This document shows positions 1 through 8,468 of a stretch of 34,965 nucleotides of DNA, piece by piece. Every line of letters begins with the position of its first letter. Within the stretch, counting starts at the first letter, position 1. The DNA is from Microcystis aeruginosa LEGE 91341 (lineage in GTDB: Bacteria > Cyanobacteriota > Cyanobacteriia > Cyanobacteriales > Microcystaceae): positions 1 through 34,965 of the forward strand of contig NZ_JADEXY010000031.1 of the NCBI RefSeq assembly GCF_015206885.1. Reading direction: 5' to 3'. The notes beneath the pieces are model-generated. The model had not been told where the DNA came from, searched no databases, and saw only the letters and a program-made list of their open reading frames with translations. Made by a program: the position numbers and the translations under genes.

Positions 1-162
1 GGTGTGGGGTGTGGGGTTTTACCAGTTTTGAGGTGGCCAATTACCTAATTTTCACGGAAAAAGTGCCTAAATTTCCCCCCGATCACTGCCATATCCAGTA
101 CTTTTTGATTGACAAAAGGTCTAAAATTCTTACCCAACAAGGTTTTTAACTTTATTCAGCCA
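1..162. repeat. Dispersed repeat, left-end copy (inverted partner at 34799-34965)
   Basis: The first 162 bases align over their whole length, with scattered differences, to the reverse complement of the last 167 bases of the window. Shared blocks include GTGGGGTTTTACCAGTTTTG, the stretch ending in ACCTAATTTTCA, an AACAAGGTTTTTA block and the inner end TTATTCAGC. No transposase frame lies inside it. It is either a short non-autonomous element or the end of a larger insertion sequence cut off by the window. Its inner end is about 90 bases upstream of the pstB start. Confidence 0.8.
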
Positions 163-249
163 GCCCTATTTAACTTCTTAATTGCCCACTCCTCTACTCC
201 CCACTGCCCTCGAAACACATCTTTAATCATACTCAGGAGAATTTTTGCC

Positions 250-1047
250 ATGACTACCCACCTTAACCCAGATCACAGTGTTTTCGATGCGGAAGGAGTG
301 AAAGTTTTTTATAACGGGTTTCTCGCTCTTGTGGACGTTCATATTAAAATTCCTGCGCGAAAAATCGTCGCCTTTATCGGCCCCTCCGGTTGCGGGAAAA
401 GTACCCTCTTGCGCTGCTTTAACCGAATGAACGATCTGATCCCCGGTGCCAAGGTGGAGGGAAGATTACTCTACCGAAATCAGAATATTTACGATTCGCA
501 GGTCAACGCCGTCAAGTTACGGCGACAGGTGGGGATGGTTTTCCAACGTCCGAACCCTTTTCCCAAGAGCATTTACGAGAATATCGCCTACGCGCCCCGA
601 ACCAACGGTTATCAGGGAAATCTTGAGGAATTGGTCGAGTCTTCCCTGCGGCAGGCGGCGATCTGGGAGGAAGTAAAGGACAAACTGAAAGAAAAAGGAA
701 CGGCACTATCGGGGGGACAGCAACAGCGCCTCTGTATTGCCCGTGCGATCGCTATGAAGCCAGATGTTTTATTGATGGATGAACCCTGTTCGGCTCTCGA
801 TCCCATTTCTACCCGTCAGGTGGAGGAATTGTGCCTACAACTGAAGGAAAGTTACACGATCATCACCGTCACCCACAATATGCAGCAGGCATCGCGGATC
901 GCCGACTGGACGGCGTTTTTTAACACCGAAACCGATTCGTTCGGGAAACGCCGGGGGAAATTAGTCGAATTCAGCCCCACGGAAGTTATGTTCGGCAATC
1001 CGCAAACCGACGAGGCCCGGGAGTATATTACTGGGCGATTCGGGTAA
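250..1047 (+). CDS. pstB: Phosphate ABC transporter ATP-binding protein PstB
   Basis: This is the ATPase that powers the high-affinity PstSCAB phosphate importer at the inner membrane. The 265-residue product has Walker [10 protein letters not shown] (44-52), the ABC signature LSGGQQQR (153-160), Walker B VLLMDEPC (173-180) and the switch histidine H209. The block [16 protein letters not shown] (97-112) is diagnostic for PstB among ABC ATPases. I chose the ATG at 250 because AGGAGA lies nine bases upstream at 235-240; the frame is open further upstream but runs into the flanking repeat. No pstS, pstC or pstA is visible: downstream is an antiporter gene and upstream the window ends in a repeat, so the other pst genes may lie beyond the left edge or elsewhere. 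No Pho box was identified. Confidence 0.95.
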   Translation: MTTHLNPDHSVFDAEGVKVFYNGFLALVDVHIKIPARKIVAFIGPSGCGKSTLLRCFNRMNDLIPGAKVEGRLLYRNQNIYDSQVNAVKLRRQVGMVFQRPNPFPKSIYENIAYAPRTNGYQGNLEELVESSLRQAAIWEEVKDKLKEKGTALSGGQQQRLCIARAIAMKPDVLLMDEPCSALDPISTRQVEELCLQLKESYTIITVTHNMQQASRIADWTAFFNTETDSFGKRRGKLVEFSPTEVMFGNPQTDEAREYITGRFG

Positions 1048-1083
1048 TTGAAACAGTAAAAAAGGCTGATAGTCTCTTTTTCA

Positions 1084-1099
1084 AAACCGTGCGCGGTTT
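1084..1099. terminator. Small hairpin between pstB and the antiporter gene
   Basis: AAACCG (1084-1089) and CGGTTT (1094-1099) form a perfect six-pair stem around a TGCG loop. It sits 37 bases after the pstB stop and 22 bases before the next start. No T-run follows, so it may be only an attenuating or processing structure. Confidence 0.35.
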
Positions 1100-1120
1100 G
1101 ATCCCGAAACATCCCTTGGT

Positions 1121-2212
1121 ATGAATATAAAAAACTGGATTTTCGCCATTTTGTTGGTTTTTGTCCCGATCTCGATCGCTGGTAATTTCCGCCATTGGGA
1201 CGTGACGATCATTTTTCTGAGTGCTTGTCTGGCGATCGTTCCCCTGGCCGCTTACATGGGAAAGGCAACCGAGGAAATCGCCGTCGTGGTCGGACCCAAT
1301 CTCGGCGGTTTACTGAATGCCACCTTCGGCAACGCTACCGAATTAATTCTCGCCTACGCCGCCTTGGAAGAGGGTTTGATCGAGGTGGTGAAAGCGACCA
1401 TTACTGGTTCGATTATCGGGAATCTGCTGCTGGTAACGGGCGTATCGATGTTTTTCGGCGGATTACGCTATAAAGAACAGAAATTCCAGCCCGTGACCGC
1501 CCGTTTAAATTCCTCGTCGATGAATCTCGCCGTCGCCGCGATCCTCCTACCCACGACCGTTCAATACACCTCCGCCGCAATCCAGGAGATCGTCCTACAG
1601 CGTCTCTCGGTAGCGGTGGCGGCGGTATTAATTTTTGTGTATGGTCTGAGTCTGCTGTTTTCGATGAAGACCCACACCTATCTTTACGAAGTGGGGGTTG
1701 CCGATCTCGATCAAGAGTCGGGGGAAGCCGTAAGCGTAAAAAAGCCGAATCTCTGGCTGTGGGTGGGGATATTACTGCTCGTGACGCTCGGGGTGGCGAT
1801 CGAATCGGAATTGTTAGTTAATACCCTAGAGGAAGCTACGAGCGAATTAGGATTAACAACCCTTTTCACGGGGGTGATCCTGCTGCCAATTATCGGCAAC
1901 GCAGCCGAACACGCCACTGCGGTTAGGGTTGCCTTAAAAGACAAAATGGATCTGGCGGTTTCTGTCACCGTCGGTTCCAGTCTGCAAATCGCACTTTTTG
2001 TCGCACCTGTCCTCGTGATTGCGGGTTATTTCCTCGGTCAGCCCATGGCTCTCGATTTCGATCCGTTTGAATTGGTCGCCGTCGCCGTCGCAGTGTGGCT
2101 GACTAACTCGATCAGTAACGACGGTCGCTCGAACTGGCTAGAGGGTATATTACTGGTGGCGACCTACGCGGTGATCGCCCTCGCTTTCTTTTTCCATCCC
2201 GCACCGGGATAA
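1121..2212 (+). CDS. cax: Calcium/proton antiporter (CAX family)
   Basis: This integral membrane protein exports Ca2+ in exchange for protons. The 363-residue product is strongly hydrophobic with about eleven membrane segments. It carries the two conserved alpha-repeat motifs of the CAX family, GNATELI (70-76) and GNAAEHATAV (259-268), each with the acidic residue that binds the ion. The two halves are separated by an acidic loop near residues 190-208 (YEVGVADLDQESGE), as is usual in the family. It starts 73 bases after pstB on the same strand, but a hairpin lies between them, so co-transcription is uncertain. The family assignment is firm; the exact cation preference (Ca2+ or also other divalents) cannot be read from sequence. 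Confidence 0.93.
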   Translation: MNIKNWIFAILLVFVPISIAGNFRHWDVTIIFLSACLAIVPLAAYMGKATEEIAVVVGPNLGGLLNATFGNATELILAYAALEEGLIEVVKATITGSIIGNLLLVTGVSMFFGGLRYKEQKFQPVTARLNSSSMNLAVAAILLPTTVQYTSAAIQEIVLQRLSVAVAAVLIFVYGLSLLFSMKTHTYLYEVGVADLDQESGEAVSVKKPNLWLWVGILLLVTLGVAIESELLVNTLEEATSELGLTTLFTGVILLPIIGNAAEHATAVRVALKDKMDLAVSVTVGSSLQIALFVAPVLVIAGYFLGQPMALDFDPFELVAVAVAVWLTNSISNDGRSNWLEGILLVATYAVIALAFFFHPAPG

Positions 2213-2351
2213 GGCGATCGGTCGTGGGAAATACAGTTTCTCCATTGGGATGGGTAGTAAAATTCTCCCGTTGCCGATTAATTGATCGGTTTCCCCTGCC
2301 ATGGTTAAGGTATAACGAACGAACCAGACGGCCATTTTAAGGAAAAAAACG

Positions 2352-3065
2352 ATGATCGAGATTGCGATCGCGATATCCACCGGTGTAGCAGCATTCGTCG
2401 CCACCAACCTCGACGATATATTGATTCTGACGATTCTCTTCAGCCAAACGGGAAAACTCTTCCGTCGTCGCGATATCGTTATCGGTCAGTATATCGGCTT
2501 TATTCTGCTGGTTATTGCCAGTTTAGCGGGATTTTTCGGTTGTTTTCTCATCCCTAACCCATGGATTCGCTATCTAGGCCTCTTTCCTGTGATTCTCGGC
2601 ATCTTTTCCCTTCTCAAAGAAGAGGAGGAGGAAGAGCCGGAGAATGTGGAAGTGGACCTGGAGGGTGCGAAAAATTCCCCCTTCGGCGTAGCTCAGGGTA
2701 AACCCTTCGGTGGTTGGTTTGACTCGCGCACCTATAGCGTGGCTGCCTTAACCGTCGCTAACGGCAGCGATAATATCGGCATTTATATTCCCCTGTTTGC
2801 CAGTAGTACCGTCACAAGTTTGATCGTTATCGTCAGCGTGTTTTTGATTCTGGTGGGGGTTTGGTGTGCAATCGCCTACGGGTTGACCAGTGTGCCGACC
2901 ATCGCCACTATCCTAACCAGTCAGGGAAGTACCTTTGTTCCCTGTGTGCTGATCGGTTTAGGGATTTTTATCGTCAAAGAAAGTATTCCCCTCACGTTTT
3001 TGGCCTTAGCAATTAGTTATCTCTGGGCGATCGCAGGTCGCGGTCAGGAACTGGCAAAAAAATAA
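2352..3065 (+). CDS. CadD-like cadmium resistance/cation transporter
   Basis: This 237-residue membrane protein matches the CadD/LysE-superfamily pattern: two homologous halves, each with a short acidic motif in a membrane segment. These are ATNLDDILILTILFSQ in the first half and VANGSDNIGIYIPLF in the second. The halves are joined by a cytoplasmic loop with a run of glutamates (LLKEEEEEEPEN). The loop also holds SPFGVAQGKPFG, encoded by a repeat-like DNA block with CCCTTCGG at both ends (about 2681-2712). That looks like a small repeat inserted in frame where extra length is tolerated. Members are linked to cadmium export, but substrate is not proven for cyanobacterial forms. The gene follows the antiporter gene by 139 bases on the same strand, so the two may form a divalent-cation cluster. 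Confidence 0.82.
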   Translation: MIEIAIAISTGVAAFVATNLDDILILTILFSQTGKLFRRRDIVIGQYIGFILLVIASLAGFFGCFLIPNPWIRYLGLFPVILGIFSLLKEEEEEEPENVEVDLEGAKNSPFGVAQGKPFGGWFDSRTYSVAALTVANGSDNIGIYIPLFASSTVTSLIVIVSVFLILVGVWCAIAYGLTSVPTIATILTSQGSTFVPCVLIGLGIFIVKESIPLTFLALAISYLWAIAGRGQELAKK

Positions 3066-3145
3066 AGTACCATTTATTGCTAGGTCAGAATTATCCCATC
3101 CCAAGGGGTGATTCTGAGTGGGGGGTAGGGTTAGGAGATTTTAAC

Positions 3146-3628
3146 TTACCGAGAACAACGATTTGATGCGTTGCATTCCAGACGTTTTTGACGTTCTGCT
3201 AAGATTATTTGTAAATTCGGTCGTCCGGTTAAGGTTAATCGCCAAGAAGCCCAAATTTCATAGATAATATCCACTAGAAACCCAATAACCGGCCATTTGG
3301 TAGCGGCATAAATCCAACCAATGCCTAAAATGTCATAGACTTGGCGAAACACTTCCACATTTTGGAGAATAGTACCATCGGCTAGTACGGCGTGGATTCG
3401 TCCCATGGCTGCCGCGAAGGAAATACCGCCATTTTCCTCTGGATTATAGTTTTCGTCGGCAATATCGACAAAAGCAACTAATCCTCTCCCAGCATCCCGT
3501 TTTTGCAGAAAATTGACCTCACGCAAGCAGAGGGGACATTCTCCATCGTAGAGGAGTTTAATTTTCCAAGAGGGCGATCGAGTAGAATTTTCTAAGGTAT
3601 CAGCAGATGGAGTCGGTAAAGATGGCAT
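3146..3628 (-). CDS. DCC-family (DUF393) thiol-disulfide oxidoreductase-like protein
   Basis: The 160-residue product has YDGECPLC at residues 27-34, the defining DxxCxxC motif of the DCC/DUF393 family, with the redox-type cysteines C31 and C34. The body is about the usual family length, with aromatic-rich segments near 100-130 (GIGWIYAATKWPVIGFLVDIIYEIWASW). Family members are predicted thioredoxin-like proteins; their reaction is not established. The first 20 residues are rich in Ser, Thr and Pro, so the true start could be slightly downstream. The last residues (ECNASNRCSR) add two unusual cysteines. The gene faces the cation-transporter gene tail to tail and has no obvious operon partner. 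Confidence 0.85.
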   Translation of the reverse strand: MPSLPTPSADTLENSTRSPSWKIKLLYDGECPLCLREVNFLQKRDAGRGLVAFVDIADENYNPEENGGISFAAAMGRIHAVLADGTILQNVEVFRQVYDILGIGWIYAATKWPVIGFLVDIIYEIWASWRLTLTGRPNLQIILAERQKRLECNASNRCSR

Positions 3629-3690
3629 GATCTTCTAGGGATTTTCTTTTCAGTGGTCGGTAATTAGTGAGGGGTTGAGAAGTAGGGGGC

Positions 3691-3818
3691 TCTCCCAGGT
3701 TTGGTGGGTAAAATGTATTCTAAGATACATTCCTCCTAGCGAGGGGGTGGAACGAACCACAAAGACACAAAGGACACAAAGATTGATCGATCATATTGTG
3801 AGTTAAACTTATCACACA
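3691..3818. repeat. Dispersed 128-bp repeat, copy 1
   Basis: This block is nearly identical to 7221-7348 in the same orientation. Shared landmarks are GGTTTGGTGGGTAAAATG, TATTCTAAGATACA, AACCACAAAGACACAAA and GTTAAACTTATCACACA. The rest of this 464-base gap (3629-4092) holds only low-complexity text, including tandem CTGACTC units at about 4060-4085. No gene was found in it. Confidence 0.85.
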
Positions 3819-4092
3819 GAACCTAGAAGAGCCAGTAGGGAGTGGGGAAGTGGGGAAATGGGGAGAATAAATAAAAAAAAATGGCTCTACCGAATCTGTC
3901 ATGCAAAACTATTAACAACTCATGCTTGTAAAGCTTGTACAGCAAGGCTTTGAGTTTTTGTTAGATTGATATTTATCAACTTTAGAGCATTGCTGGACAG
4001 AGAGGGAGCTTGGGGAATTTTCTACAGCGTAAGTTCGGAAGAACCATAAAAATAATCTCCTGACTCCTGACTCCTGACTCCTGATGATTATT

Positions 4093-4812
4093 TTATGGCA
4101 ATTCATCAGATTGGATGGCATCACTCTCTATTGGTTCTCGATCGTTGCGTTTTGAGAAACCCCAAGCAAAGAGGATAGCAATTAAACTAATCATAATCCA
4201 TTCTGGCGGCACAAAATCGGGACTAATAACCCGCAACAGCAATCTTAAACCCACCAAACCGACGGTGACAAAACCAGCATCTTCTAGGTGGGTGTATTCC
4301 TCTAACCAGCGAATAAATAAACCCGCCATAAAGCGCAGGGTAACTACTCCGATCGTACCACCAAGCAGGATTAACCAAGTATCATCGGCCACGGCGATGG
4401 AGGTGGTGACACTATCGAGGGAAAAAGCTAAATCAGTAACGGCAATTAGGGGGATAGCTTGCCAGAGAGATTGAAACTTGAGACTATGATGGGTGTGGTC
4501 CTTGTCTTCAGGGGAGGCAAAGTAATTAAAGACTAACCAGAGCAAATATACTGCTCCCAAAAGTTCAAACTGCCAGTATTTAACCACCCAGGTGGCGGTA
4601 AGAATCAAGACCATACGGAGAATATAGGCGAAAACTAAGCCAATATTCAAGGCCTGACGTTGACGCTGATGATCTCCTAATCCCTGTGCTATGGAAGCGA
4701 GAGCAATGGCGTTATCTGCTGATAATACCGCTTCTAGGGCAATGAGAACCAACAGAATTAACGGGGTTTTTAGACTAAGGGTTAGAGATGAATCAAGGAG
4801 CGAGTCTAACAT
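4093..4812 (-). CDS. TerC family integral membrane protein
   Basis: The 239-residue product has seven to eight membrane segments. It shows the two TerC signatures: SADNA at 31-35, preceded by E27, and FSLDS at 130-134, preceded by D127. The paired acidic residues within membrane helices suggest a metal-ion role; TerC relatives are tied to tellurite resistance, manganese export and, in plants and cyanobacteria, thylakoid biogenesis. Which role applies here cannot be decided from sequence. The length is near that of short TerC proteins. The gene is divergent from psaM, with 188 bases between the two starts, so the intergenic region must hold promoters in both directions. The hydrophilic tail (KRNDREPIESDAIQSDELP) is likely cytoplasmic. 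Confidence 0.9.
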   Translation of the reverse strand: MLDSLLDSSLTLSLKTPLILLVLIALEAVLSADNAIALASIAQGLGDHQRQRQALNIGLVFAYILRMVLILTATWVVKYWQFELLGAVYLLWLVFNYFASPEDKDHTHHSLKFQSLWQAIPLIAVTDLAFSLDSVTTSIAVADDTWLILLGGTIGVVTLRFMAGLFIRWLEEYTHLEDAGFVTVGLVGLRLLLRVISPDFVPPEWIMISLIAILFAWGFSKRNDREPIESDAIQSDELP

Positions 4813-5000
4813 TGAGGCCGCAGGTAAAAATAAATGTAATCATGGCAATACTTCAGCTTAACGCTTTTACAACTTTCTTTTCTAGGGGAGATAACCGTCA
4901 TCGGGGGGGGAGATATGAAGTCTTGTAACGAAATGATGCAGAGAACCCCGATGATGTCGGAAAGTATTGGATGAATATCTTTATGAGGAGATAATCAGCA

Positions 5001-5093
5001 ATGCTTTCTGATACTCAAGTTTTGGTCGCTCTGGTAATTGCTTTAATCCCCGGGATTTTGGCTTTTCGTCTAGCGACGGAACTTTATAAGTAA
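5001..5093 (+). CDS. psaM: Photosystem I reaction centre subunit XII (PsaM)
   Basis: This 30-residue gene reads MLSDTQVLVALVIALIPGIL and then AFRLATELYK, the typical PsaM pattern: a short polar N-terminus, one membrane helix (about 7-25) and a conserved R-L-x-T-E-L-Y-K end. PsaM is a single-helix subunit at the monomer interface of the photosystem I trimer in the thylakoid membrane. The start is supported by GAGGAG at 4985-4990, ten bases upstream. A long hairpin with a T-run follows at once, so the gene is probably transcribed alone. It is short enough to be missed by length-limited gene calling. Confidence 0.95.
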   Translation: MLSDTQVLVALVIALIPGILAFRLATELYK

Positions 5094-5106
5094 AGTCGCT
5101 TTCAAT

Positions 5107-5158
5107 AAACCCTGATCCCGTCTAACCTAGCTATAGGATAGACCGATTGGGGTTTTTT
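5107..5158 (+). terminator. Rho-independent-type terminator of psaM
   Basis: AAACCC at 5107-5112 pairs with GGGTTT at 5150-5155. Inside it GTCTA-CCT pairs with AGG-TAGAC around a short AGCTAT loop, giving a long, partly bulged stem. The 3' arm runs into six T residues (5153-5158). It begins 13 bases after the psaM stop. Confidence 0.82.
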
Positions 5159-5240
5159 CGGTTATCGGTTATCAGTGATTGGGTGTAAATTGAAAGTAAT
5201 TAGCCACTTTCTGACCGATTTTACTTGTACTCATAAATCT

Positions 5241-5591
5241 ATGACCGCACGAACACGAAACCAAACCGACAAAAAAACACAAAAAAAGCCAAAAAGTGGC
5301 AATAAATCCCAAAAATGGCAAGTTATCGAGATTTGGCTGCGAATTATTGCCTATAGCGCCATTTCCATCACGGCGGTTTTTGCGATCGCTCGTTTGTTAC
5401 CCTACCAACAGATGCAACAGGCAAAACTGGAAGAAGTGCGTTTGGCAGCCCAAGAAAAGGAGGAACGCGTCAATCAATTGCGCGGTCAATTTACTCGCAG
5501 CTTTGATCCTAGTCAAGCGCGGCAAGTCATGGGGGAACAAAGTCCCCGACGGGATCCCAATCAAAGACGCATTTTTTGGGTTTCTCAGTAG
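5241..5591 (+). CDS. Small single-pass membrane protein with coiled coil, unknown function
   Basis: I do not recognise a named family. From the ATG at 5241 the product is 116 residues: a Lys/Gln-rich basic N-terminus (1-28), one membrane helix (about 32-52, IWLRIIAYSAISITAVFAIA) and a charged heptad-like stretch (56-86). A conserved-looking tail follows (FDPSQARQVMGEQSPRRDP near 88-106). This layout, short cytoplasmic part then helix then coiled coil, resembles FtsL/FtsB-like divisome proteins, but that is only a resemblance in architecture. The frame is open 22 codons further upstream; that part overlaps low-complexity DNA and looks unlikely to be translated. No clear ribosome site precedes either start. 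The gene follows the psaM terminator, so it needs its own promoter. Confidence 0.75.
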   Translation: MTARTRNQTDKKTQKKPKSGNKSQKWQVIEIWLRIIAYSAISITAVFAIARLLPYQQMQQAKLEEVRLAAQEKEERVNQLRGQFTRSFDPSQARQVMGEQSPRRDPNQRRIFWVSQ

Positions 5592-5761
5592 ATTAGCTGC
5601 CCTTACATCTCAATTACTTGTTAAGACTCTAGAGGAGAGGGCCACAGAGTCGGGATAAAACTAATGACCACAGCGACACAATTCTTAAGCATTTCTGCCT
5701 TGACAAAAGAGGATTATTATGGGTGCAGCTGAATTTTGAAGAAATATCTATAGGACATTTT

Positions 5762-5851
5762 GGGCGCACGCAGTTCGATAAACTCACTGACCACGGTGCG
5801 CCCCTACCATTGGCACAATAATATTATTGTAGGGGCGAATTGCATTCGCCC
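5762..5851. repeat. Cluster of nested inverted repeats
   Basis: Three perfect inverted repeats overlap. GGGCGCAC (5762-5769) pairs with GTGCGCCC (5796-5803). CGCCCCTAC (5799-5807) pairs with GTAGGGGCG (5829-5837). GGGCGAAT (5833-5840) pairs with ATTCGCCC (5844-5851) across a TGC loop. The last hairpin belongs to a repeat type I know to be common in bacterial intergenic DNA. The 461-base gap 5592-6052 holds this cluster and the heptamer array, and no gene that I can support. Confidence 0.8.
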
Positions 5852-5985
5852 TCTTTGAATAATGAGATGCACCCATTTTAAATGACTTGAGGGAATCAGA
5901 TAGGGAATTTACAAGGGGATAAAAATTAAAATCTTTCTGATTTCAAGCTACCAACGACCGGCGCTAGTCACTGAAAACTCACATC

Positions 5986-6048
5986 TGATAACTGATAACT
6001 GATGACTGAAACCTGATAACTGATAACTGATAACTGATAACTGATAAC
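5986..6048. repeat. Tandem heptamer array TGATAAC
   Basis: Five perfect TGATAAC units run from 6014 to 6048. A shorter run of two perfect units and one TGATGAC variant lies at 5986-6006. The array ends five bases before the ATG at 6053, so it occupies the place where a ribosome-binding site would normally be. Confidence 0.92.
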
Positions 6049-6052
6049 TGAA

Positions 6053-7180
6053 ATGACTCGATCCTATTTTGCTACTACCGCTAGGGGACTAGAAGAAATT
6101 GCCGCTAGGGAATTAGAATTCCTAGGGGCAAAAGAAGTGAAACCAGTATTCACTGGAGTCCATTTTCAGGGGGATATCTCCCTACTCTATCGAGTCAATC
6201 TTTGGTCAAGAATTATTTTTCGGGTTTTGGTTCCCATTGCCGAAATTCCCTGTGGGGATGGGAAGGAACTGTATGATGGCATTCAAGCCATTGATTGGCG
6301 CGATTATCTCAGCAGTGAGGAAACTTTAGCGGTACAATGTACGGGAACGAACGATCGCCTCAATCACACCCATTACACCGCTTTAAGCATCAAAAACGCT
6401 ATTATCGACCAACAGCGTCAACAGGGCAATCCCCGTTCTTTTGTGGATACAGAAAACCCCGACCTGCAAATTAACGCTCATATCGAGAAAAATCGCTGTG
6501 TGCTTAGTTTAGATAGTTCTGGCCACAGTTTGCATCGTCGCGGGTATCATCGGGCCATGGGAGTCGCACCTCTGAAAGAAAGTCTCGCCGCTGCTTTGGT
6601 AGAATTATCGGCATGGCAGGATGATATGGCACTTTTAGACCCTTTTTGTGGTTCGGGAACCATTGTCATCGAAGCAACGTTAAAAGCTTTAAATATTGCC
6701 CCCGGTTTATCCCGTTCCCAGTTCGGATTTCAGAAATGGCCAGACTATCAACCGGATTTATGGCAATCTTTGCTTCAGGAAGCTAAAGAAAAACAAAAAT
6801 TTCAACTAAATGCGCCAATTTATGCTAGTGATGCCGATTATGAGGTTTTGCATCAGGCCGAGGATAACGCCTATTTTTGTCAAGTGCAGGACTATATTAA
6901 TTTTAGCTTGCAAAGCATCACCGACTTAGAACCGGCGAGCGATCGAGGGATTATTCTCTGTAATCCCCCTTACGGCAAAAGATTGGGCAATACCGAAGAA
7001 TTAGGGGCCCTATATAAATCCTTCGGTGATGTCTTAAAACAGAGGTTTAAGGGTTGGACAGCCTATATTTTATCGGGAAACAAAGAACTGACTAAACAAA
7101 TCGGTCTGCGTTCTTCCCGTCGCACTCCCTTGTATAACGGTTCTCTGCCCTGTACCCTCTTAAAATATGAGTTGTATTAA
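6053..7180 (+). CDS. THUMP-domain class I SAM-dependent RNA methyltransferase (RlmL-like)
   Basis: The 375-residue product combines an N-terminal THUMP RNA-binding region (about 45-155) with a Rossmann methyltransferase domain. Motif I is LLDPFCGSGT (194-203) and the catalytic motif is NPPYGKR (304-310); an N-P-P-Y motif points to methylation of a base amino group. It corresponds to the N-terminal methyltransferase half of E. coli RlmL, which makes m2G2445 in 23S rRNA, so a similar rRNA target is likely but not shown. The length fits stand-alone members. The start directly follows the TGATAAC tandem array and has no Shine-Dalgarno-like sequence; copy-number change in the array could alter expression. 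Confidence 0.9.
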   Translation: MTRSYFATTARGLEEIAARELEFLGAKEVKPVFTGVHFQGDISLLYRVNLWSRIIFRVLVPIAEIPCGDGKELYDGIQAIDWRDYLSSEETLAVQCTGTNDRLNHTHYTALSIKNAIIDQQRQQGNPRSFVDTENPDLQINAHIEKNRCVLSLDSSGHSLHRRGYHRAMGVAPLKESLAAALVELSAWQDDMALLDPFCGSGTIVIEATLKALNIAPGLSRSQFGFQKWPDYQPDLWQSLLQEAKEKQKFQLNAPIYASDADYEVLHQAEDNAYFCQVQDYINFSLQSITDLEPASDRGIILCNPPYGKRLGNTEELGALYKSFGDVLKQRFKGWTAYILSGNKELTKQIGLRSSRRTPLYNGSLPCTLLKYELY

Positions 7181-7220
7181 GCTAAGACGCATTTAAGCCG
7201 CTTATTCTTAGATTAGCGGT

Positions 7221-7348
7221 TCTCTTAGGTTTGGTGGGTAAAATGTATTCTAAGATACAGTCCTGTTGGCGAGGGAGTGGGAAGAACCACAAAGACACAA
7301 AAGACACAAAGATTGATCGCTCCTATATAAGTTAAACTTATCACACAA
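7221..7348. repeat. Dispersed 128-bp repeat, copy 2
   Basis: This is a direct-orientation relative of 3691-3818, sharing GGTTTGGTGGGTAAAATG, AACCACAAAGACACAAA and TTAAACTTATCACACA. It lies 40 bases after the methyltransferase stop. The rest of the gap to mdh has tandem GACTCCT units (about 7399-7430) and no gene. Confidence 0.85.
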
Positions 7349-7465
7349 AGGGTTCCGCTTCCCAGTGCGCGAGGTCATTCTGTTATTCTGACTTCCCCTC
7401 CTGACTCCTGACTCGGAGACTCCTGACTCCTAACCCCACCAACAAACTTTTTCAGCAAACCCTGA

Positions 7466-8443
7466 CTACATCAAAACCTTGAGACTGTCAAGGGCTAAAT
7501 GAACATTTTGACGAACTGAGGCAGCAGAAGTGTGTAAATCCAGACGTTCAGCATCGGTCAAACGCACTTCCAGAATACTTTCCACACCCCGACAGCCTAG
7601 GCGACAGGGAACCCCCAGATAGACATCCTGTAAACCGTATTCACCCTTAAGATAGGCTGCCGCCGGCAGTAAACGGGATTGATTTCTCAATATCGTCTCG
7701 ACCATGGTACAGGCAGAGGAAGCAGGGGCGTAATAAGCGCCGCCAGTTTGCAGTAATTTGACGATTTCAGCCCCACCGTTGCGAGTTCTCTCCACTAAAC
7801 GGTTAATCGTCATCTCGTCCATTAATTCGGTAATCGGCACACCACTGACGGTACAGTAACGGGGTAAGGGCAACATTAAATCACCGTGACCACCCAAAAC
7901 CATAGCATGAACGTCGGCGGTACTAACCCCCAATTCCATGGCGATAAAGGTTTGTAAACGGGAAGAATCGAGGACCCCTGCCATTCCCATCACTCTTTGG
8001 GGGGGTAAACCGGTCGCTTGCCAGACTAGATAGGTCATCACATCCAGGGGATTAGTGATGACAATAAAAATGGCTTCCGGAGAATACTGGAGGCATTTAG
8101 TGGCGGCCTCGACGACAATTTTGGCGTTAACATTCATGAGGTCATCGCGACTCATGCCCGGTTTTCTGGCTAATCCAGCCGTAATCACGACAATATCCGA
8201 GCCTGCCGTGTCTTCGTAGTTATTAGTGCCGATAATCTCGCTGTCGTGCAGTTCTATGCCCTGAGCTTCCATCAAATCTAGGGCAATACCCTGGGGTAAA
8301 CCATTGACGATATCGAGGAGAACCACATCAGCGAGGTTTTTTTCGGCGATGCGTTGGGCCAGGGTGCGTCCGACGTTGCCGGCACCAATAACCGAGACTC
8401 GGGGCGATTGACAGGGGATGGGTGTATCGTAGAAGTCAACCAT
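7466..8443 (-). CDS. mdh: Malate dehydrogenase (LDH-like type)
   Basis: This enzyme catalyses NAD-dependent interconversion of malate and oxaloacetate in the cytoplasm. The 325-residue product has the dinucleotide-binding motif GAGNVG (20-25) with the NAD-preferring acidic residue in LLDI. The substrate loop LARKPGMSRDDL (91-102) has arginines at 93 and 99; arginine there distinguishes malate from lactate dehydrogenases. The catalytic pair is near D159 and H186 (GGHGDLM). The length is normal for the group. It starts 25 bases after ndhO on the same strand, so the two probably share a transcript. An extra N-terminal segment of about a dozen residues (MVDFYDTPIPCQSP) precedes the fold. Confidence 0.93.
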   Translation of the reverse strand: MVDFYDTPIPCQSPRVSVIGAGNVGRTLAQRIAEKNLADVVLLDIVNGLPQGIALDLMEAQGIELHDSEIIGTNNYEDTAGSDIVVITAGLARKPGMSRDDLMNVNAKIVVEAATKCLQYSPEAIFIVITNPLDVMTYLVWQATGLPPQRVMGMAGVLDSSRLQTFIAMELGVSTADVHAMVLGGHGDLMLPLPRYCTVSGVPITELMDEMTINRLVERTRNGGAEIVKLLQTGGAYYAPASSACTMVETILRNQSRLLPAAAYLKGEYGLQDVYLGVPCRLGCRGVESILEVRLTDAERLDLHTSAASVRQNVHLALDSLKVLM

Positions 8444-8468
8444 GGTTTATGGATGAGGCAATTCCTCA

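Noticed and set aside
4903-4910. Eight-G run between terC and psaM as a phase-variation switch
   Set aside because: It is shorter than usual for switching and I cannot place it relative to a promoter.
4915-4974. A 19-codon frame (MKSCNEMMQRTPMMSESIG) upstream of psaM
   Set aside because: It is very short, Met-rich by chance, and has no family resemblance; it lies in the psaM leader region.
5986-6048. The TGATAAC array as a CRISPR
   Set aside because: The units are seven bases and directly abut; there are no spacers and no cas genes in the window.
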